Source of the DNA: Christensenellaceae bacterium
GTDB taxonomy: Bacteria > Bacillota > Clostridia > Christensenellales > Aristaeellaceae
NCBI GenBank assembly: GCA_020025205.1
Contig: JAHHSO010000001.1
Location: 62,001-126,000, forward strand
DNA: 64,000 nt
Reading direction: 5' to 3'
A program made the translations under genes and the position numbers. A model generated the notes under the pieces. It had not been told where the DNA came from and ran no database searches. It saw only the letters and a program-made list of their open reading frames with translations. Shown in pieces: positions 33,383 through 42,756 of this stretch; positions within the stretch are counted from its first letter, which is position 1, and the number at the start of each line of letters is the position of its first letter.

Positions 33383-34030
33383 TTACTTCTTTCCCTTTGG
33401 GTTTCCGTTGGCGTAGTCGCAAAGGTCATGCAGGGTGCAGGTTTCGCATTCCGGTTTGCGGGCATGGCAGACCCGTCGCCCGTGAAAAATGAGCCAGTGA
33501 TGGGCGCGGCTCCACTGATCCTTTGGGATATTGTCCATCAGCTGTTTTTCCGTATGAAGAACATCAGGGGCATCCGCCAGACCGAGGCGGTTGGTGACGC
33601 GGAAAACATGCGTGTCCACGGCAATGGCGTCTTCGCCAAAGGCGCAGCTCATGACGACATTGGCTGTTTTGCGCCCTACGCCGGGCAGGCTTTCCAGCGC
33701 GTCGTGATCGGCGGGCACTTCGCCGCCAAAATGATCGACGAGTGCTTTGCCGGTCAGGACGAGATTTTTGGCTTTGTTGTGATAAAGACCGCATGTCTTG
33801 ATGAACGGCTCGATTTCTTCGGGCGCAGCGGCGGCAAGCGCAGCGGCGTTCGGATAGGCGGCAAAGAGTGCCGGAGTAACGAGATTGACCTTCACATCTG
33901 TACACTGGGCAGAGAGGATGACGGCGACGAGAAGCTGATAGGGATTGTCGAAGTGAAGCGCGGGCTTTGCATCGGGATAAAGGCGCAGAAGCTCTTGCAA
34001 AATGCGCGTGTTTTTTTCAAGTTGAGTCAT
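33383..34030 (-). CDS. nth: Endonuclease III
   Basis: A 215-residue base-excision repair glycosylase/AP lyase for oxidised pyrimidines. The helix-hairpin-helix LPGVGRKTANVVMSCAFG holds the catalytic Lys, and the catalytic Asp is in AVDTHVFRVTNRLG. A [4Fe-4S] motif C-x6-C-x2-C-x5-C ends the fold (CHARKPECETCTLHDLC). ATG 34030 is preferred over 34075 because AAAGGA lies 8 bases before it. Confidence 0.97.
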   Translation of the reverse strand: MTQLEKNTRILQELLRLYPDAKPALHFDNPYQLLVAVILSAQCTDVKVNLVTPALFAAYPNAAALAAAAPEEIEPFIKTCGLYHNKAKNLVLTGKALVDHFGGEVPADHDALESLPGVGRKTANVVMSCAFGEDAIAVDTHVFRVTNRLGLADAPDVLHTEKQLMDNIPKDQWSRAHHWLIFHGRRVCHARKPECETCTLHDLCDYANGNPKGKK

Positions 34031-34097
34031 ATGTGGAATCCTTTCTTTTGCAGGATGTATTGTCATTATACGCACGGATGAAAGAAAAGTAAAGCAT

Positions 34098-34370
34098 TTA
34101 CAGGGGAATGGGGGTCAGTTTGAGCTGTCTTGAGCCAAAGCCGTCCACACGGTAGAAGCCGATGAGCGCACTTGGATTCAGGCGCCTGTACACACTCATG
34201 ACCTGCGGTGTTTCGGAAAGATCAAACCGGACGGACAGGCCGCATCCGATGGCAATTTCACGCGGTGTGGAGATGACGCCGGCAGACAGACCGGCACGGT
34301 GGAGCGCATCTTCCATGCGAAGCACCTGTGTGCGCGAGCGGAATGCTGCCAGACCAAACGATTGATTCAT
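34098..34370 (-). CDS. DUF3343 putative Se/S carrier-like protein
   Basis: A 90-residue member of Pfam PF11823 (DUF3343), named a putative Se/S carrier-like family. The defining stretch is STPREIAIGCGLSVRFDLSE, where the Cys is the proposed chalcogen-bearing residue. GGAGGG precedes the ATG. It is divergent from a cysteine desulfurase gene whose enzymes release sulfur or selenium; this pairing recurs in Clostridia and supports a persulfide or selenide hand-off, though that is inference. Confidence 0.85.
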   Translation of the reverse strand: MNQSFGLAAFRSRTQVLRMEDALHRAGLSAGVISTPREIAIGCGLSVRFDLSETPQVMSVYRRLNPSALIGFYRVDGFGSRQLKLTPIPL

Positions 34371-34467
34371 ATGATTCCCTCCTGCGGGTCTAGCTCAGGC
34401 CAGACCTCATATACTGTAGCGTATGACAGGAGCCGCAGGGCGGTGCCGGAAAGCGGAGGGATGCAAA

Positions 34468-35601
34468 GTGATCTATCTGGACAATGCGGCAACGAGCTTT
34501 CCCAAGCCGCGCTGTACAACGGAGGCTATGGTGAATGTGCTCACGGAATGCGGAGCAAACCCTGGGCGGGCGGGGCACAATTTGGCAATGGAAGCAGGGC
34601 GCATCATGGAAGCCTGTCGGGAAGAACTGGCGCAGATGCTGGGGGAAGAAGATTCCTCAAGAGTGGCCTTTGCACTCAACGCTACGGATGCGCTGAATAT
34701 GGCGATTCACGGCGTATTGCGAAGCGGCGACCATGTGGTGTCCACATTGATTGAGCATAATTCTGTCCTGCGGCCGCTGTCGGAGCTTTCGCGGAGCGGC
34801 ATCATCACGCTGACGCTTGTACCGCCTGACAGCAGGGGTTACATTCATGCGCAGGACATGGAGCGTGCGCTGACGCCGCGGACGAGGCTTGTGGTGATGA
34901 CGCACATGTCAAATGTCCTGGGCACGCAGCAGGATGTCGCGGCGGTTGGGGCGATGTGCAGGCGGCGCGGAGTTTTGTTTCTTGTGGACTGCGCGCAGAC
35001 AGCGGGACATCTGCCGCTTTGTCCGAAGGCGTGGGGCTGCTCCATGTTGGCACTGCCCGGGCACAAAGGTCTTCTGGGGCCTCATGGAACGGGTGCGCTT
35101 TGGGCAGCTGCCAGCGTAACGCTTGCGCCGCTCAGGCAGGGGGGAACAGGGTCTGCATCGGAAAGCATGTTTCAACCGCGCATGATGCCCGATGTGCTGG
35201 AGTGCGGCACACAGAATCTTCCGGGAGCGGCTGGACTGCTGGCTGGAATGCGCTTTGCCCTGGCACACAGAAAGGAAACGTATGAAAAAATCACATGGCT
35301 GTGCGATTATTTGCGCACGGAACTTTTAAATTTTCCACAGGTCCGCATATATACGGGCGAACATGCGGCGCTGATGACATTTAATATACAAGGCGCAGCA
35401 TCTCAGCAGACGGCCGATGCACTGAATCAGGCCAACATTGCAGTGCGCGGAGGGCTGCACTGTGCGCCGGGCGTCCATCGCTTTTTAGGCACACTATCCT
35501 GCGGTGCAGTGCGTGTCAGCCCCGGACTGATGAACACGCGGGAAGATATGGACGCAGTTGTGCAGACTGTGCGGCGGGAAATTAAAAAGGCGGTCAGGTA
35601 G
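34468..35601 (+). CDS. Cysteine desulfurase-family class V aminotransferase
   Basis: A 377-residue PLP enzyme of the desulfurase family close to TIGR01977. It starts IYLDNAATSFPKP. FLVDCAQTAGHLPL holds the Asp for the cofactor ring, LPGHKGLLGPHGTGAL holds the Schiff-base Lys, and RGGLHCAPGVHRFLG holds the catalytic Cys. The start is GTG 34468, with GGAGGG 7 bases before it; the nearby ATG 34461 is out of frame. The stop codon lies inside the terminator stem. Sulfur transfer to the divergent DUF3343 protein is plausible. Confidence 0.92.
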   Translation: MIYLDNAATSFPKPRCTTEAMVNVLTECGANPGRAGHNLAMEAGRIMEACREELAQMLGEEDSSRVAFALNATDALNMAIHGVLRSGDHVVSTLIEHNSVLRPLSELSRSGIITLTLVPPDSRGYIHAQDMERALTPRTRLVVMTHMSNVLGTQQDVAAVGAMCRRRGVLFLVDCAQTAGHLPLCPKAWGCSMLALPGHKGLLGPHGTGALWAAASVTLAPLRQGGTGSASESMFQPRMMPDVLECGTQNLPGAAGLLAGMRFALAHRKETYEKITWLCDYLRTELLNFPQVRIYTGEHAALMTFNIQGAASQQTADALNQANIAVRGGLHCAPGVHRFLGTLSCGAVRVSPGLMNTREDMDAVVQTVRREIKKAVR

Positions 35602-35615
35602 ACCGCCTTTTTAAT
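35581..35615. terminator. Bidirectional terminator containing the desulfurase stop
   Basis: A perfect 15-bp stem (35581-35595 with 35601-35615) and a 5-base loop holding most of the TAG stop (35599-35601). A5 on one side and T5 on the other serve both convergent genes; the minus-strand gene ends at 35617. Confidence 0.9.
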
Positions 35616-35616
35616 G

Positions 35617-36087
35617 TCAGACTGGGTTAAATGTGGTGACGATGGTGTCAACGTTATCCCGAAGGGTTGTAAACAAGTCGGTCAGAACATTACCGGCCTG
35701 CATGCGTTGTTCGCAGGTATCCAGCGTGGAGACACATGCATTGATCAGCTCGGGGTCAACCAGTATGGTTTCCGGGCCGTAGATGTTGGAAGCCAGTATG
35801 TTGAGAGAATTCAGCGTGTAAATGTGACCGCGAACATTTGCAAGAAGTGTCATGGTCTGGGAACCGCTGGACTGGGTGAGACGATAGACAGCACCCTGTG
35901 CTTCGGATGCTTCGCTTGTAGCGCGCGCCAGAAGGGCTTCGCTTGTGGAATGGTTGATCTTTGAGGCGCGCAGGTAAGAATAGGTGACACCGCACAGCGC
36001 GATGACAAGGACGAAGAGAAGGATGCACAAAAGACGAATTGTCTGTTTGTTTTTTCGTTTGCTGACGTTGGTCTGGAATGAATACAT
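35617..36087 (-). CDS. Hypothetical single-span membrane protein
   Basis: A 156-residue protein that I do not recognise. A Lys/Arg-rich start (KRKNKQT) is followed by one membrane helix (about 17-38) and an extracellular part that looks mostly helical and is rich in Ser, Thr, Leu and Ala, with one pair of Cys (about 114 and 120). It resembles the size and layout of small methyl-accepting or sensor input domains, but no downstream signalling domain exists. TAAGGAGG lies 8 bases before the ATG, and an independent promoter is visible. Confidence 0.75.
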   Translation of the reverse strand: MYSFQTNVSKRKNKQTIRLLCILLFVLVIALCGVTYSYLRASKINHSTSEALLARATSEASEAQGAVYRLTQSSGSQTMTLLANVRGHIYTLNSLNILASNIYGPETILVDPELINACVSTLDTCEQRMQAGNVLTDLFTTLRDNVDTIVTTFNPV

Positions 36088-36129
36088 AAAATAACCTCCT
36101 TACCAAGGGACTTCCCTTTTAGCTCTCTT

Positions 36130-36158
36130 ATTATATCACATCGTCAGGATGGAGTAAA
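36130..36158 (-). promoter_or_regulatory. Promoter of the hypothetical membrane protein gene
   Basis: On the minus strand: TTTACT (36158-36153), a 17-bp spacer and TATAAT (36135-36130), with TG one base before the -10 (extended form). Confidence 0.75.
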
Positions 36159-36260
36159 GTGTCATAAAAAAGACAGAAACAGAACAAAAGTGGAGAGTGG
36201 AAACAGAAAACTGATAAATATTGAATAAAAGTGGAGAATGAGATAAATAAATCCTAAGAC

Positions 36261-36290
36261 TTGAAGAATATACAATTGATGGCGTATAAT
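36261..36290 (+). promoter_or_regulatory. Promoter of cmk
   Basis: TTGAAG (36261-36266), an 18-bp spacer and TATAAT (36285-36290), about 50 bp before the start codon. Confidence 0.75.
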
Positions 36291-36342
36291 AAAGGTTCAG
36301 GAAGAGAGCAAAAAGCGGCCTTGCCGCACAGGAGGAAAAGAT

Positions 36343-37020
36343 ATGCCGATGAACATTGCCATTGACGGTCCGGTGGGAGCGGGGAAATCCTCGATTGCCG
36401 ATCGAGTCGCTGAACGGCTGAACATTCTACATCTGGATACCGGAGCCATGTACCGCGCAATGGCGCTGCACATGATCCGGAATCGGGTGAATATGCAGGA
36501 CGAACAGGCGATTGCCGCAGCCTGCGAAGAAGCCGATGTACAGGTGCGTTATGAAGACGGCGCGCAGAAAACGCTTCTGGGCGATGAGGATGTGACGGGG
36601 CTTCTGCGTTCGGGCGAGGTTTCCGCAGCGGCGAGCGCCGTTTCGCGCTGCCCGATTGTCCGCGAACGGATGGTGCGCGCACAGCGAGAGCTGGCGGCAC
36701 GTTTTGACATGCTCATTGACGGCCGCGATATTGGAACGAACGTTTTGATAAATGCGCCGGTCAAGATCTATCTGACGGCGGCTGCTGAAGAGCGCGCCCG
36801 CCGCCGCTATGCGCAGCAGGTAGAGAAGGGGGATATGACGCCCTACGAAAAGGTGCTGGCAGATCTGAATATGCGTGACGAACAGGACATGAACAGAAAG
36901 ATCAACCCGCTTTGCAGGGCAGAGGATGCGGTGCTGCTGGATTCAACTGAAATGTCGATTGAGCAGGTCGTGGATGCCATCATCAAGGTTGTGGAGGGGA
37001 CTTATGGAAAACGAAACTAA
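36343..37020 (+). CDS. cmk: Cytidylate kinase
   Basis: A 225-residue (d)CMP kinase that phosphorylates CMP and dCMP with ATP. P-loop: IDGPVGAGKSSIADRVAERL. LHLDTGAMYRAMAL forms the NMP site, FDMLIDGRDIGTNV and RRRYAQ the lid region, and NMRDEQDMNRKINPL the conserved Arg/Asp stretch. CAGGAGG precedes the ATG. It overlaps plsC by 17 bp. The order cmk-plsC-ispH-S1 is common in Clostridia. Confidence 0.96.
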   Translation: MPMNIAIDGPVGAGKSSIADRVAERLNILHLDTGAMYRAMALHMIRNRVNMQDEQAIAAACEEADVQVRYEDGAQKTLLGDEDVTGLLRSGEVSAAASAVSRCPIVRERMVRAQRELAARFDMLIDGRDIGTNVLINAPVKIYLTAAAEERARRRYAQQVEKGDMTPYEKVLADLNMRDEQDMNRKINPLCRAEDAVLLDSTEMSIEQVVDAIIKVVEGTYGKRN

Positions 37021-37654
37021 GATTGTGAAAAAGCATACGCCGCTGTACAGCATCATTGTATTTTTATATGCGATTCTGGTGAAGCTGCTTTTCTTTATGC
37101 GCATTGAAGGCAAAGAGAATATTCCCAAAGACCGCAACTGTGTGCTGATGGGAAATCATCAATGTATTCTGGACCCGGTGACACTGGCACTGTGTACGCC
37201 GGATCGCGAAATCCACTTCATGGGGAAAAAAGAGCTGTTTCAAAATCCGGTGCTTCGGTGGATCTTTACAAGGGTACACAGCTTTCCTGTTGACCGCGGC
37301 AACATAGACATGGCCGCTGTACGAACGGCTATGAATGTTTTGAAGAACGGCGATACGCTGGGCATCTTCCCGGAGGGTACCCGTTCTAAAACCGGACACA
37401 TGCTGCCGCTTCTTGGCGGCGCGTCACTTCTGGCCCTCAAGAGTGGATGCGATGTGGTGCCGGTGTATATTGACGGACAGTATAAGATATTCCGTCCGAT
37501 GAAGGTCTATGTGGGAAAACCGGTGAAAATGGATGATCTGCGCGCGGGCCGCATGAACAGAGAGGCTTGCGATCAGTTGACACAGCGCATTGAGGCAGCT
37601 TTTACCCAGCTGAGCGGCGGTAAATCTCTTCCTGCGCCCAAAGAGGCGGAATAA
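37004..37654 (+). CDS. plsC: 1-acyl-sn-glycerol-3-phosphate acyltransferase
   Basis: A 216-residue membrane-associated acyltransferase of phospholipid synthesis, making phosphatidic acid. Motif I is NHQCILD (NHx4D), motif II IFTRVHSFPVDRG, motif III FPEGTRS, and motif IV VVPVYIDG. One N-terminal hydrophobic segment (about 14-32) anchors it. The start at ATG 37004 has GGAGGGG upstream and lies inside cmk, implying translational coupling. Confidence 0.94.
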   Translation: MENETKIVKKHTPLYSIIVFLYAILVKLLFFMRIEGKENIPKDRNCVLMGNHQCILDPVTLALCTPDREIHFMGKKELFQNPVLRWIFTRVHSFPVDRGNIDMAAVRTAMNVLKNGDTLGIFPEGTRSKTGHMLPLLGGASLLALKSGCDVVPVYIDGQYKIFRPMKVYVGKPVKMDDLRAGRMNREACDQLTQRIEAAFTQLSGGKSLPAPKEAE

Positions 37655-37832
37655 AAGGAAAAATCAGCCTCATATACCTGTAAAAACATATTTTTTTCAA
37701 AAAGTTAAAAAAAACAGAAATTGTTTGCAGGAATATGGCTTTTAAAAGAGAATGATTAAAGATGGGCAATATGGATGAATTGGTCGAACACTGCATTCAA
37801 GGGACTGATTGCCTGGAAATGGGCAGGTGTGT

Positions 37833-38672
37833 ATGAAACTCACAATTGGTGAACATGCCGGTTTTTGCTTTGGCGTGCGGCGCGCCGTGCTGAAAGCATT
37901 TGAATGCGCAGACAAACATCTCCCCTGCGTGACGCTGGGACCGCTGATTCACAACCCGCAGGAAGTGCAGCGTCTTGAACAGGCCGGTATCCGCAGCGTT
38001 TCTTCGCTTGAAGAAGTGCTCCCCGGTCAGACGGTGATCATCCGTTCCCACGGCGTGACGCCTTCCGTTTATGCGGAATGCGAAAAGCGCGGCATTCCTG
38101 TGATCGATGCGACGTGTCCCCATGTGGCACACATCCACGATCTTGTGCGCGATTTCAGCGCACAGGGTGACGCTGTGATCATCGTGGGCGAAGCAGACCA
38201 CCCGGAGGTGGTGGGCATTGCAGGCTGGGCGGATGGCCCGGTTCTGATTCTTCCGACCAAGGAAGCTGCTGAAGCAGCCGAATTGCCCCCAAAAGCGCTT
38301 GTCGTTGCACAAACGACGATCAGGCGCAAGCTGTTTGAAGATGTTCTTGATGTTTTGAGACGGCGTGTCCCCGAACTGACGGAGCGAATGACCATCTGCA
38401 CGGCTACAGGACAAAGGCAGAAAGAGGCGGAGAAGCTCTCTGCTGAAGCGGACGTCATGGTAGTTGTGGGAGGACGAAACAGCTCGAATACAAAGAAATT
38501 ACTGGAGACCTGCCGCATTCGCTGCAGCCGAGCCATTCAGGTGGAGACGCCTGAGGATGTGCCTGATGATTTTTTCAACAGGGATGACCGCGTGGCTGTG
38601 ACGGCCGGCGCGTCTACCCCGCAGTGGCTGCTTGAAAAGGTATGCGAACGCATCCAGATGCAGCAAAAATGA
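37833..38672 (+). CDS. ispH: HMBPP reductase IspH (LytB)
   Basis: A 279-residue [4Fe-4S] enzyme giving IPP and DMAPP in the last step of the MEP pathway. Cluster Cys are in HAGFCFGVRRAV (about 13), DATCPHVAHIH and ICTATGQRQKEAE. SHGVTP, EADHPEVVGIAGW and TAGASTPQWLLEKV are standard. Many clostridial IspH proteins are fused to S1 repeats; here the S1 protein is a separate gene 96 bp downstream. ATG 37833 gives the normal N-terminus; the first in-frame ATG, at 37809, adds eight unsupported residues. Confidence 0.96.
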   Translation: MKLTIGEHAGFCFGVRRAVLKAFECADKHLPCVTLGPLIHNPQEVQRLEQAGIRSVSSLEEVLPGQTVIIRSHGVTPSVYAECEKRGIPVIDATCPHVAHIHDLVRDFSAQGDAVIIVGEADHPEVVGIAGWADGPVLILPTKEAAEAAELPPKALVVAQTTIRRKLFEDVLDVLRRRVPELTERMTICTATGQRQKEAEKLSAEADVMVVVGGRNSSNTKKLLETCRIRCSRAIQVETPEDVPDDFFNRDDRVAVTAGASTPQWLLEKVCERIQMQQK

Positions 38673-38768
38673 GCGTTTCCCGGCGGTTCCCCGCCGCCGT
38701 GATTCAATATTAGTTTGTATCATATTAGGGCACATGCCCGATAGAGATACTGAGGAGGTTGTACCCGC

Positions 38769-39896
38769 ATGAACGACATGGAAAAGAATCTGGTTTCTGA
38801 TAGCAGCGAAGATTTTGCCGCAATGCTGGAAGAAACAATGATCAAGTTCCGCCCCGGTCAGGTTGTCAAAGGCGTTGTCGCTCAGGTGAGCGATGATGGC
38901 GTTGTCATGAGCATTCCCGGCAAGGCTGACGGCTACATCAAAAAGAACGATCTGGTGACCACCGACTGCAAGGTCGGCGACGAGATCGAGGCCGAAATTG
39001 TCAAGCTGAACGATGGCGAAGGCTATGTGCTCCTTTCTGAGCGCAAGGTTCTGGCCAGCAAGAACTGGGAAAAGCTGATTGGTGAGTACGACACCGGCGC
39101 CTGTGTGGAAGCTACCGGTCGTGAAGCCGTCAATGGCGGTCTCATTGCGGACGTCATGGGCGTCCGTGCGTTTATCCCGGCTTCCCACCTGTCCCGCCGC
39201 TATGTCGAGAACATTGGCGAGTTCGTTGGCAAGACGATGACTGTTAAAATCATCGAAGTGGATCGCGCCAAGAAGCGCATCGTTGCCAGCCGCAAGGCGT
39301 TCCTTCAGGAGGAGCGCAAGAAGGCATGGGAGAAGATCGAAAAGGATCAGGTTGTGCCGGGCGTTGTCCGCCGTCTGACCGATTTCGGCGCTTTCGTGGA
39401 CATCGGCGGCGTGGACGGACTCATCCATGTGACCGATCTGGCATGGCATCGCGTGAAGCATCCTTCCGAGATCGTTACCCCGGGCCAGGAGGTCATGGCA
39501 AAGATCATCGGTGTGGATCGCGAGCGTGAGCGCATTCAGCTGAGCCTGAAGGCTCTGCAGCCCCAGCCGTGGGATGTCGCCGAGGAAAAGTACCCGGTTG
39601 ACTCCATCGTTGAGGGTAAGGTTGTCCGCATCACCACGTTCGGCGCATTCGTCGAGCTGGAGCCGGGTCTTGATGGCCTCGTACACATTTCCCAGTGCGC
39701 CCTCAAGCGCATTGCGAAGGTGGAAGATGCTGTTCAGGTTGGCGACACCGTGCGCGTGAAGGTTCTGAAGGTGGACAAGGAGGCTAAGCGCATCAGCCTG
39801 TCCATCCGCGAAGCGCTGACCGAAGAGGTCGACTACAATGCCGAAGTGCAGGGTCTGGACTTCGACGATCTGGACGATCCGATCGACGCTGAGTAA
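38769..39896 (+). CDS. S1-repeat RNA-binding protein (ribosomal protein S1-like)
   Basis: A 375-residue protein with four S1 domains at about 28-94, 106-176, 194-263 and 278-351. The third and fourth have the strongest RNA-binding surfaces (RRLTDFGAFVDIGGVDGLIH and RITTFGAFVELEPGLDGLVH). E. coli S1 has six domains; short four-domain forms are usual in Bacillota, where their link to the ribosome is less certain. It follows ispH, to which it is fused in many Clostridia. GAGGAGG is 12 to 13 bases before ATG 38769, slightly far; ATG 38778 is an alternative. Confidence 0.9.
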   Translation: MNDMEKNLVSDSSEDFAAMLEETMIKFRPGQVVKGVVAQVSDDGVVMSIPGKADGYIKKNDLVTTDCKVGDEIEAEIVKLNDGEGYVLLSERKVLASKNWEKLIGEYDTGACVEATGREAVNGGLIADVMGVRAFIPASHLSRRYVENIGEFVGKTMTVKIIEVDRAKKRIVASRKAFLQEERKKAWEKIEKDQVVPGVVRRLTDFGAFVDIGGVDGLIHVTDLAWHRVKHPSEIVTPGQEVMAKIIGVDRERERIQLSLKALQPQPWDVAEEKYPVDSIVEGKVVRITTFGAFVELEPGLDGLVHISQCALKRIAKVEDAVQVGDTVRVKVLKVDKEAKRISLSIREALTEEVDYNAEVQGLDFDDLDDPIDAE

Positions 39897-39907
39897 TGTT
39901 AAAAGAG

Positions 39908-39941
39908 AAGCCGTGTGAGCCGCTGGTTTGCACGGCTTTTT
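39908..39941 (+). terminator. Terminator of the S1 gene
   Basis: An 8-bp stem (39908-39915 with 39931-39938), a 15-base loop and TTTTT. Confidence 0.8.
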
Positions 39942-40308
39942 CTGTATTTGCCGAAAGAAAAAGGAAAGTTTGCAAAGCGGTTTGAATAAAAAGGTAATGC
40001 TGCAAAATGGATGAACGGGAAAAACCATTGAAAAAATAAAACGCGAAGCATGTTCCCGATTTTTTCAAAGCATAAAATGGTTTTTCCTTGCCATCCTACG
40101 GCTGTAAAAATGAAGGACAGAAGGAAATTGACAAGCAGCCATTGGGCAGGCATGGAGGGAAAAAGAATTTCTGATTCTGCTCTGTCAGGCTGACATTTGG
40201 ACAGAAATTGTGTATGGTTTGACAGGTTAAGATTGACTTTTGAAACGTATCGGCGTATGATGAAACTAAACATCAGTCGGGATATTGCATCCCGGAAAGG
40301 AATGGCAT
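39942..40308. other. Gene-free region before ftsH
   Basis: About 370 bp without a convincing ORF. It holds the ftsH promoter at 40233-40261; I see no recognised RNA element in the AT-rich remainder. Confidence 0.55.
40233..40261 (+). promoter_or_regulatory. Promoter of ftsH
   Basis: TTGACT (40233-40238), a 17-bp spacer and TATGAT (40256-40261). Confidence 0.75.
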
Positions 40309-42219
40309 ATGCACGAAAAGAAAAATCCCAACAAGCCGTTGATTGTCTATTATATCATCGCGCTCGTCGTGGTGATGCTGCTCAATGCGCTGCTTTTTCC
40401 GCAGATTGAACGATACAGTGTCAAACAGGTTGAGTATTCCGAATTCTTGACCATGCTGGATGAAGGTCAGATCAAGGCTGTCCAGATTGAGGATACGCAG
40501 ATCGCTTTCACGCCCGTGGAGCAGATTAAAGACGGCAAGGCCACGTATTATACAACCAACCGCGTCACAGCTGACGACAAGATTGTTGAACGACTTCTGG
40601 ATGCAGGTGTTCAGTTTGGACAGGTTGTTCCGGAGGAAATGAGCCCCATCATTGAATTCCTGCTCACATGGGTGCTGCCGCTTGTCATCTTCTATGCACT
40701 TGGTTCGTTTATGTTCCGCAAAATGAGCCAGCGCGTTGGAGGAAACTCCATGAGCTTTGGCAAGTCCAATGCCAAAGTCTATGTGGAGGCTCAGACCGGC
40801 AAAACCTTTGACGATGTTGCAGGCGAGGATGAGGCAAAGGATGCCCTAAAGGAAATTGTTGATTTCCTGCATGACCCGCAGAAGTACCGCGACATCGGTG
40901 CCAGGCTGCCCAAGGGTGCGCTGCTTGTCGGCCCTCCTGGAACAGGCAAAACACTTCTGGCAAAGGCGGTTGCAGGCGAAGCTAAAGTGCCGTTCTTCTC
41001 GATTTCCGGCTCTGAATTCGTTGAGATGTTCGTCGGCATGGGCGCAGCGCGCGTTCGCGATTTGTTCAAGCAGGCCGGTGAGAAAGCGCCCTGCATCGTT
41101 TTCATTGACGAAATTGATGCTATCGGCAAGCGCCGCGACAACGGCGGCATGGGCGGCAACGATGAGCGCGAGCAGACGCTCAACCAGCTGCTGACAGAAA
41201 TGGATGGCTTTGATGCGGGCAAGGGTGTCGTGATTCTGGCGGCAACCAATAGACCCGAAATTCTGGACAAGGCGCTCCTGCGCCCCGGCCGTTTTGACCG
41301 GCGTATTCCTGTCGAACTGCCTGATCTGGCGGGACGTGAGGCCATTCTGCGCGTTCATTCCCGCGAGGTTAAGACGGAAGAGAATATCGATTATAAGCAG
41401 ATTGCCCGTGCAACGAGCGGATGCTCCGGCGCAGAGTTGGCCAACATCATCAACGAGGCTGCTATCGCCGCTGTTAAGGACAACAGGAAGGCGGTCACTC
41501 AGCGCGATCTTGAAGAAGCGATTGAAACGGTTATTGCAGGCTATCAGCGTAAAAATGCTGTCGTTTCTCCGCGTGACAAGCTGACAGTGTCCTACCATGA
41601 AATCGGTCATGCACTGGTAGCGGCGAAGTTAAAAAATGCGGCACCTGTGCAAAAGATTACCATTATCCCGCGCACGAGCGGCGCATTGGGCTACACCATG
41701 CAGGTGGATGAAGAAGAGCGCCTGCTCATGACACGCGAACAGATTCTGGATAAAATCACCACGTTCTGCGGTGGCCGTGCAGCAGAGGCGCTGATCTTTG
41801 GGCGCATCACCAGCGGTGCCAGCAACGATATCGAGCAGGCGACCAAGCTTGCCCGCGCCATGATTACTCGCCTGGGCATGAGCGACACGTTTGGCATGAT
41901 GGCGCTGGAAACGCAGTCCGGCCAGTATCTCTCCGGCGATGCAAACCTCGTCTGTTCTGATCAGACGGCGGCGCGTATTGACGTTGAAGTGAAGCAGATC
42001 ATCGCAGAGTGCTATGACCGTGCGGCTCAGATTTTGGCCGACAACAAGGAAAAGCTGCATGAATTGGCCAAGGTGCTTCTTGAAAAAGAAACGATTACTG
42101 GCATTGAGTTTATGGCTATCCTTGCGCCGAATCAGCTCCCATCCTCTACAGAGGAAAGTGCTGAAATGAGCAATACAGAAAAACCGGCTGACGATCATGG
42201 TGTCCCAGCTGTCCAGTAA
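40309..42219 (+). CDS. ftsH: ATP-dependent zinc metalloprotease FtsH
   Basis: A 636-residue membrane protease for quality control and regulator turnover. Two membrane helices (about 11-30 and 108-128) flank an external domain. The AAA+ part has Walker A GPPGTGKT near 208, Walker [13 protein letters not shown] and the second region of homology [15 protein letters not shown]. The zinc site is HEIGH near residue 430, where HEAGH is commoner, with the third ligand Asp in [16 protein letters not shown] lies 7 bases before ATG 40309; an upstream in-frame TTG at 40285 lacks support. Confidence 0.96.
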   Translation: MHEKKNPNKPLIVYYIIALVVVMLLNALLFPQIERYSVKQVEYSEFLTMLDEGQIKAVQIEDTQIAFTPVEQIKDGKATYYTTNRVTADDKIVERLLDAGVQFGQVVPEEMSPIIEFLLTWVLPLVIFYALGSFMFRKMSQRVGGNSMSFGKSNAKVYVEAQTGKTFDDVAGEDEAKDALKEIVDFLHDPQKYRDIGARLPKGALLVGPPGTGKTLLAKAVAGEAKVPFFSISGSEFVEMFVGMGAARVRDLFKQAGEKAPCIVFIDEIDAIGKRRDNGGMGGNDEREQTLNQLLTEMDGFDAGKGVVILAATNRPEILDKALLRPGRFDRRIPVELPDLAGREAILRVHSREVKTEENIDYKQIARATSGCSGAELANIINEAAIAAVKDNRKAVTQRDLEEAIETVIAGYQRKNAVVSPRDKLTVSYHEIGHALVAAKLKNAAPVQKITIIPRTSGALGYTMQVDEEERLLMTREQILDKITTFCGGRAAEALIFGRITSGASNDIEQATKLARAMITRLGMSDTFGMMALETQSGQYLSGDANLVCSDQTAARIDVEVKQIIAECYDRAAQILADNKEKLHELAKVLLEKETITGIEFMAILAPNQLPSSTEESAEMSNTEKPADDHGVPAVQ

Positions 42220-42229
42220 AATTGAACGG

Positions 42230-42276
42230 AAAAGAGCCTGTGATTCGCTCCAGAATGGGGCGGCATAGGCTCTTTT
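42230..42276 (+). terminator. Terminator of ftsH
   Basis: A 10-bp stem (42230-42239 with 42267-42276) with a 27-base loop and a T5 tail. Confidence 0.8.
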
Positions 42277-42295
42277 TGCACAGAGGAGAATTCAG

Positions 42296-42550
42296 ATGGT
42301 CATTATTTTAGCGTATACGGCAATCAATATCTATGCGTTTTGCCTGTATGGCATAGATAAACGGCGCGCCGTTCGCGGAGCGTGGCGCATTCCGGAAAAA
42401 AGACTCCTGAGGGTTACATGGGGAATGGGCGGCGTTGGTGCTGTAATGGGAATGCATGTGTTTCATCATAAAACGCTGCATAAACAGTTTGCCATCGGTG
42501 CGCCCTGTGCAGCCATTTTGCAGCTTGCATTGTTAATGATGATAGCTTAA
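42296..42550 (+). CDS. DUF1294 small membrane protein
   Basis: An 84-residue protein with three hydrophobic segments. The pattern YGIDKRRAVRGAWRIPEKRL followed by GGVGAVMGMHVFHHKTLH is the DUF1294 signature (DK-A-x-x-x-x-RIPE and HK-T). GAGGAG lies before the ATG. The ftsH terminator is just upstream and no separate promoter is clear. Function unknown for the family. Confidence 0.88.
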   Translation: MVIILAYTAINIYAFCLYGIDKRRAVRGAWRIPEKRLLRVTWGMGGVGAVMGMHVFHHKTLHKQFAIGAPCAAILQLALLMMIA

Positions 42551-42672
42551 AATTATCGCAAATGAAAAAGACGACAAATTTCTTGAAGGGAAGTTGATCG
42601 CCGGAACATCCTCTCTGGCACTGTTTCCATAGATTACCTCTGCCGCAATCCGCAGGAGCCACCCGCCGCATC

Positions 42673-42701
42673 TTTTCAATGCTTAGCATATGTGATACAA
42701 T
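42673..42701 (+). promoter_or_regulatory. Promoter of yjjG and the PG-binding lipoprotein
   Basis: TTTTCA (42673-42678), a 17-bp spacer and TACAAT (42696-42701), with TG one base before the -10 (extended form). Confidence 0.65.
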
Positions 42702-42756
42702 GTAGACAGAATTCGGCCGCACACAGGCGGCCCTGATATTAGGAGAGAATGAAATC

